A stretch of 64,000 nucleotides of DNA from positions 17,557,188 to 17,621,187 of the forward strand of contig CM034101.1 of NCBI GenBank assembly GCA_019914945.1, read 5' to 3'. The stretch comes from Typha latifolia. Lineage: Eukaryota > Streptophyta > Magnoliopsida > Poales > Typhaceae. Under the pieces are notes generated by a model. The model worked only from the letters and a program-made list of their open reading frames with translations, did not search any database and was not told the origin of the DNA. The position numbers and the translations under genes are program-made. Shown here piece after piece: positions 62,872 through 64,000 of the stretch. How positions within the stretch are numbered: position 1 is the first letter of the stretch; each line of letters opens with the position of its first letter.

Positions 62872-64000
62872 TAATTTTTTTTTTTCAATTTTTTTTTTTT
62901 GCATTCACCTTGTGTTCCAAAGGTAACATAATTATTAAAATGTTAGCTGTAATTATATCTATTAGCATGTCTGCAAATATTAGTCAAACTATTGTAAAGT
63001 TTGGTGTGTAAAGTACATCAAATTATTTTCAGGCTGTGGGCCTCGAAACTACATCCATTGGTATGTGAAAAACAATCATTAAGATTTGTTCCTGAGTTAT
63101 GAAAGGCCAAGTTCAAACATATATTCTTGCCTGATCCTTTTATCGGCGTAACATAGCCAGAGGTTAACGGCAAGATTGGCTCCAATCAAATTGTTGCCAC
63201 TGTGCAATGGCGAGCCGCACAAAAACAGTTATGTTTGATTCTCAGCGTCAATATGTTATATCCTTATAAGCATAATTTGAAGTTCTTTAAGCAATCGTTC
63301 ACTAGTTATATCTTTATAACCTTGTATTACATTGTAATGCAGGATTATAACACTGTTATAATATTGTATTAACTCGCAGTGTATAATTTTTTTATATAAA
63401 TAGTGCAAAGTTATTTTTATACAGTGCGGATTTATAGTTATTAGGTATGTAGAGTATTTTAAATCTGCAGTTCTAAAAAAAATATTATTATTTTTAAAAA
63501 GTACTATTTATTACTTCTACTTTTATTTAATATATACTTAAAGTTATTTTTGTTATTTGGTATAAAATATCACAATTTTGATACAAATTCATTATTTTTT
63601 AGTATTTTAATATTAACTTTATGTCATATTATATGTAATTATTATTTCTTATATTAGTATTAAATTAAATATTACAATAGCTTATACTAGTATTTGTCTT
63701 TTTTTTTAATATTAATATTTAGAATATTTGTGTCTATTTCATTTTTTTTACGAGGGCTAAGCAGTAGATGAATAGTGATTCAAAAGGAAAGATAATTTGT
63801 TTTGCAAATATAAAAATATTAGATTTTGGCTCCTCGAAGCTGTGATTGTACTTATCCATTCCATGCAAGAGATTATGGTTTCAAGTCATCGGAACAATCA
63901 CTTCAAAAATGAGGCTAAGACTTCTTTGGTCTCAGGAACGTGCAAAAACATCTGGTAACTGTAGCTAGGGACAATTGAGGTTTCAAAACATTGAGGGCTA
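62872..64000. other. DNA2 3' flank, no gene seen
   Basis: 3'UTR with T-rich runs (62875-62901), then AT-rich intergenic DNA. The part at 63290-63420 has several short palindromic words (ATTACATTGTAAT) and could be MITE debris, but I could not define ends. Confidence 0.5.

Overview
The window is nuclear DNA from a flowering plant. The evidence is GT-AG spliced genes with AT-rich introns, plant-only families (STAT-like SH2 protein, purine permease, ankyrin-PGG protein), a plant-type U2 snRNA promoter (USE plus TATA) and plant transposon debris. GC-rich first exons next to AT-rich introns lean towards a monocot, but I cannot name a species. All exon models were made by eye from reading-frame phase, splice-site consensus and remembered family sequences; none is backed by transcripts.

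Layout. (1) 0.4-4.1 kb, minus: a GOT1-type Golgi vesicle-transport protein with a long 5'UTR intron. (2) 5.2-10.2 kb, plus: a plant STAT-like linker-SH2 protein. (3) 10.7-14.3 kb, plus: a Rab6-class (RABH1) GTPase. (4) 15.0-29.3 kb, minus: a tandem array of three ankyrin-repeat/PGG-domain membrane protein genes. In order of transcription, copy C reads intact, copy B is broken by a ~1 kb internal deletion and carries a 900-bp TIR element in an intron, and copy A carries a 1-bp frameshift. (5) 30.0-31.9 kb, plus: a purine permease. (6) 34.0-34.7 kb, minus: a single-exon plant protein of unknown function. (7) 36.1-36.3 kb, plus: a complete U2 snRNA gene with its promoter. (8) 36.7-40.2 kb, plus: a probable organelle-targeted membrane protein ending in a four-cysteine zinc ribbon, with a tandemly duplicated partial exon. 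(9) 41.0-45.1 kb, plus: a Man1/Src1 C-terminal-domain (inner nuclear membrane type) protein. (10) 46.0-62.9 kb, plus: a complete 34-exon DNA2/JHS1 replication helicase-nuclease of 1341 residues, with a solo LTR in intron 12.

The genes do not form a pathway; this is an ordinary gene-rich plant segment. The most informative parts are the ankyrin-PGG array, caught at different stages of decay, the partial exon duplication, the two mobile elements with visible target-site duplications, and three apparent GC-AG introns. I found no convincing new multi-gene system.
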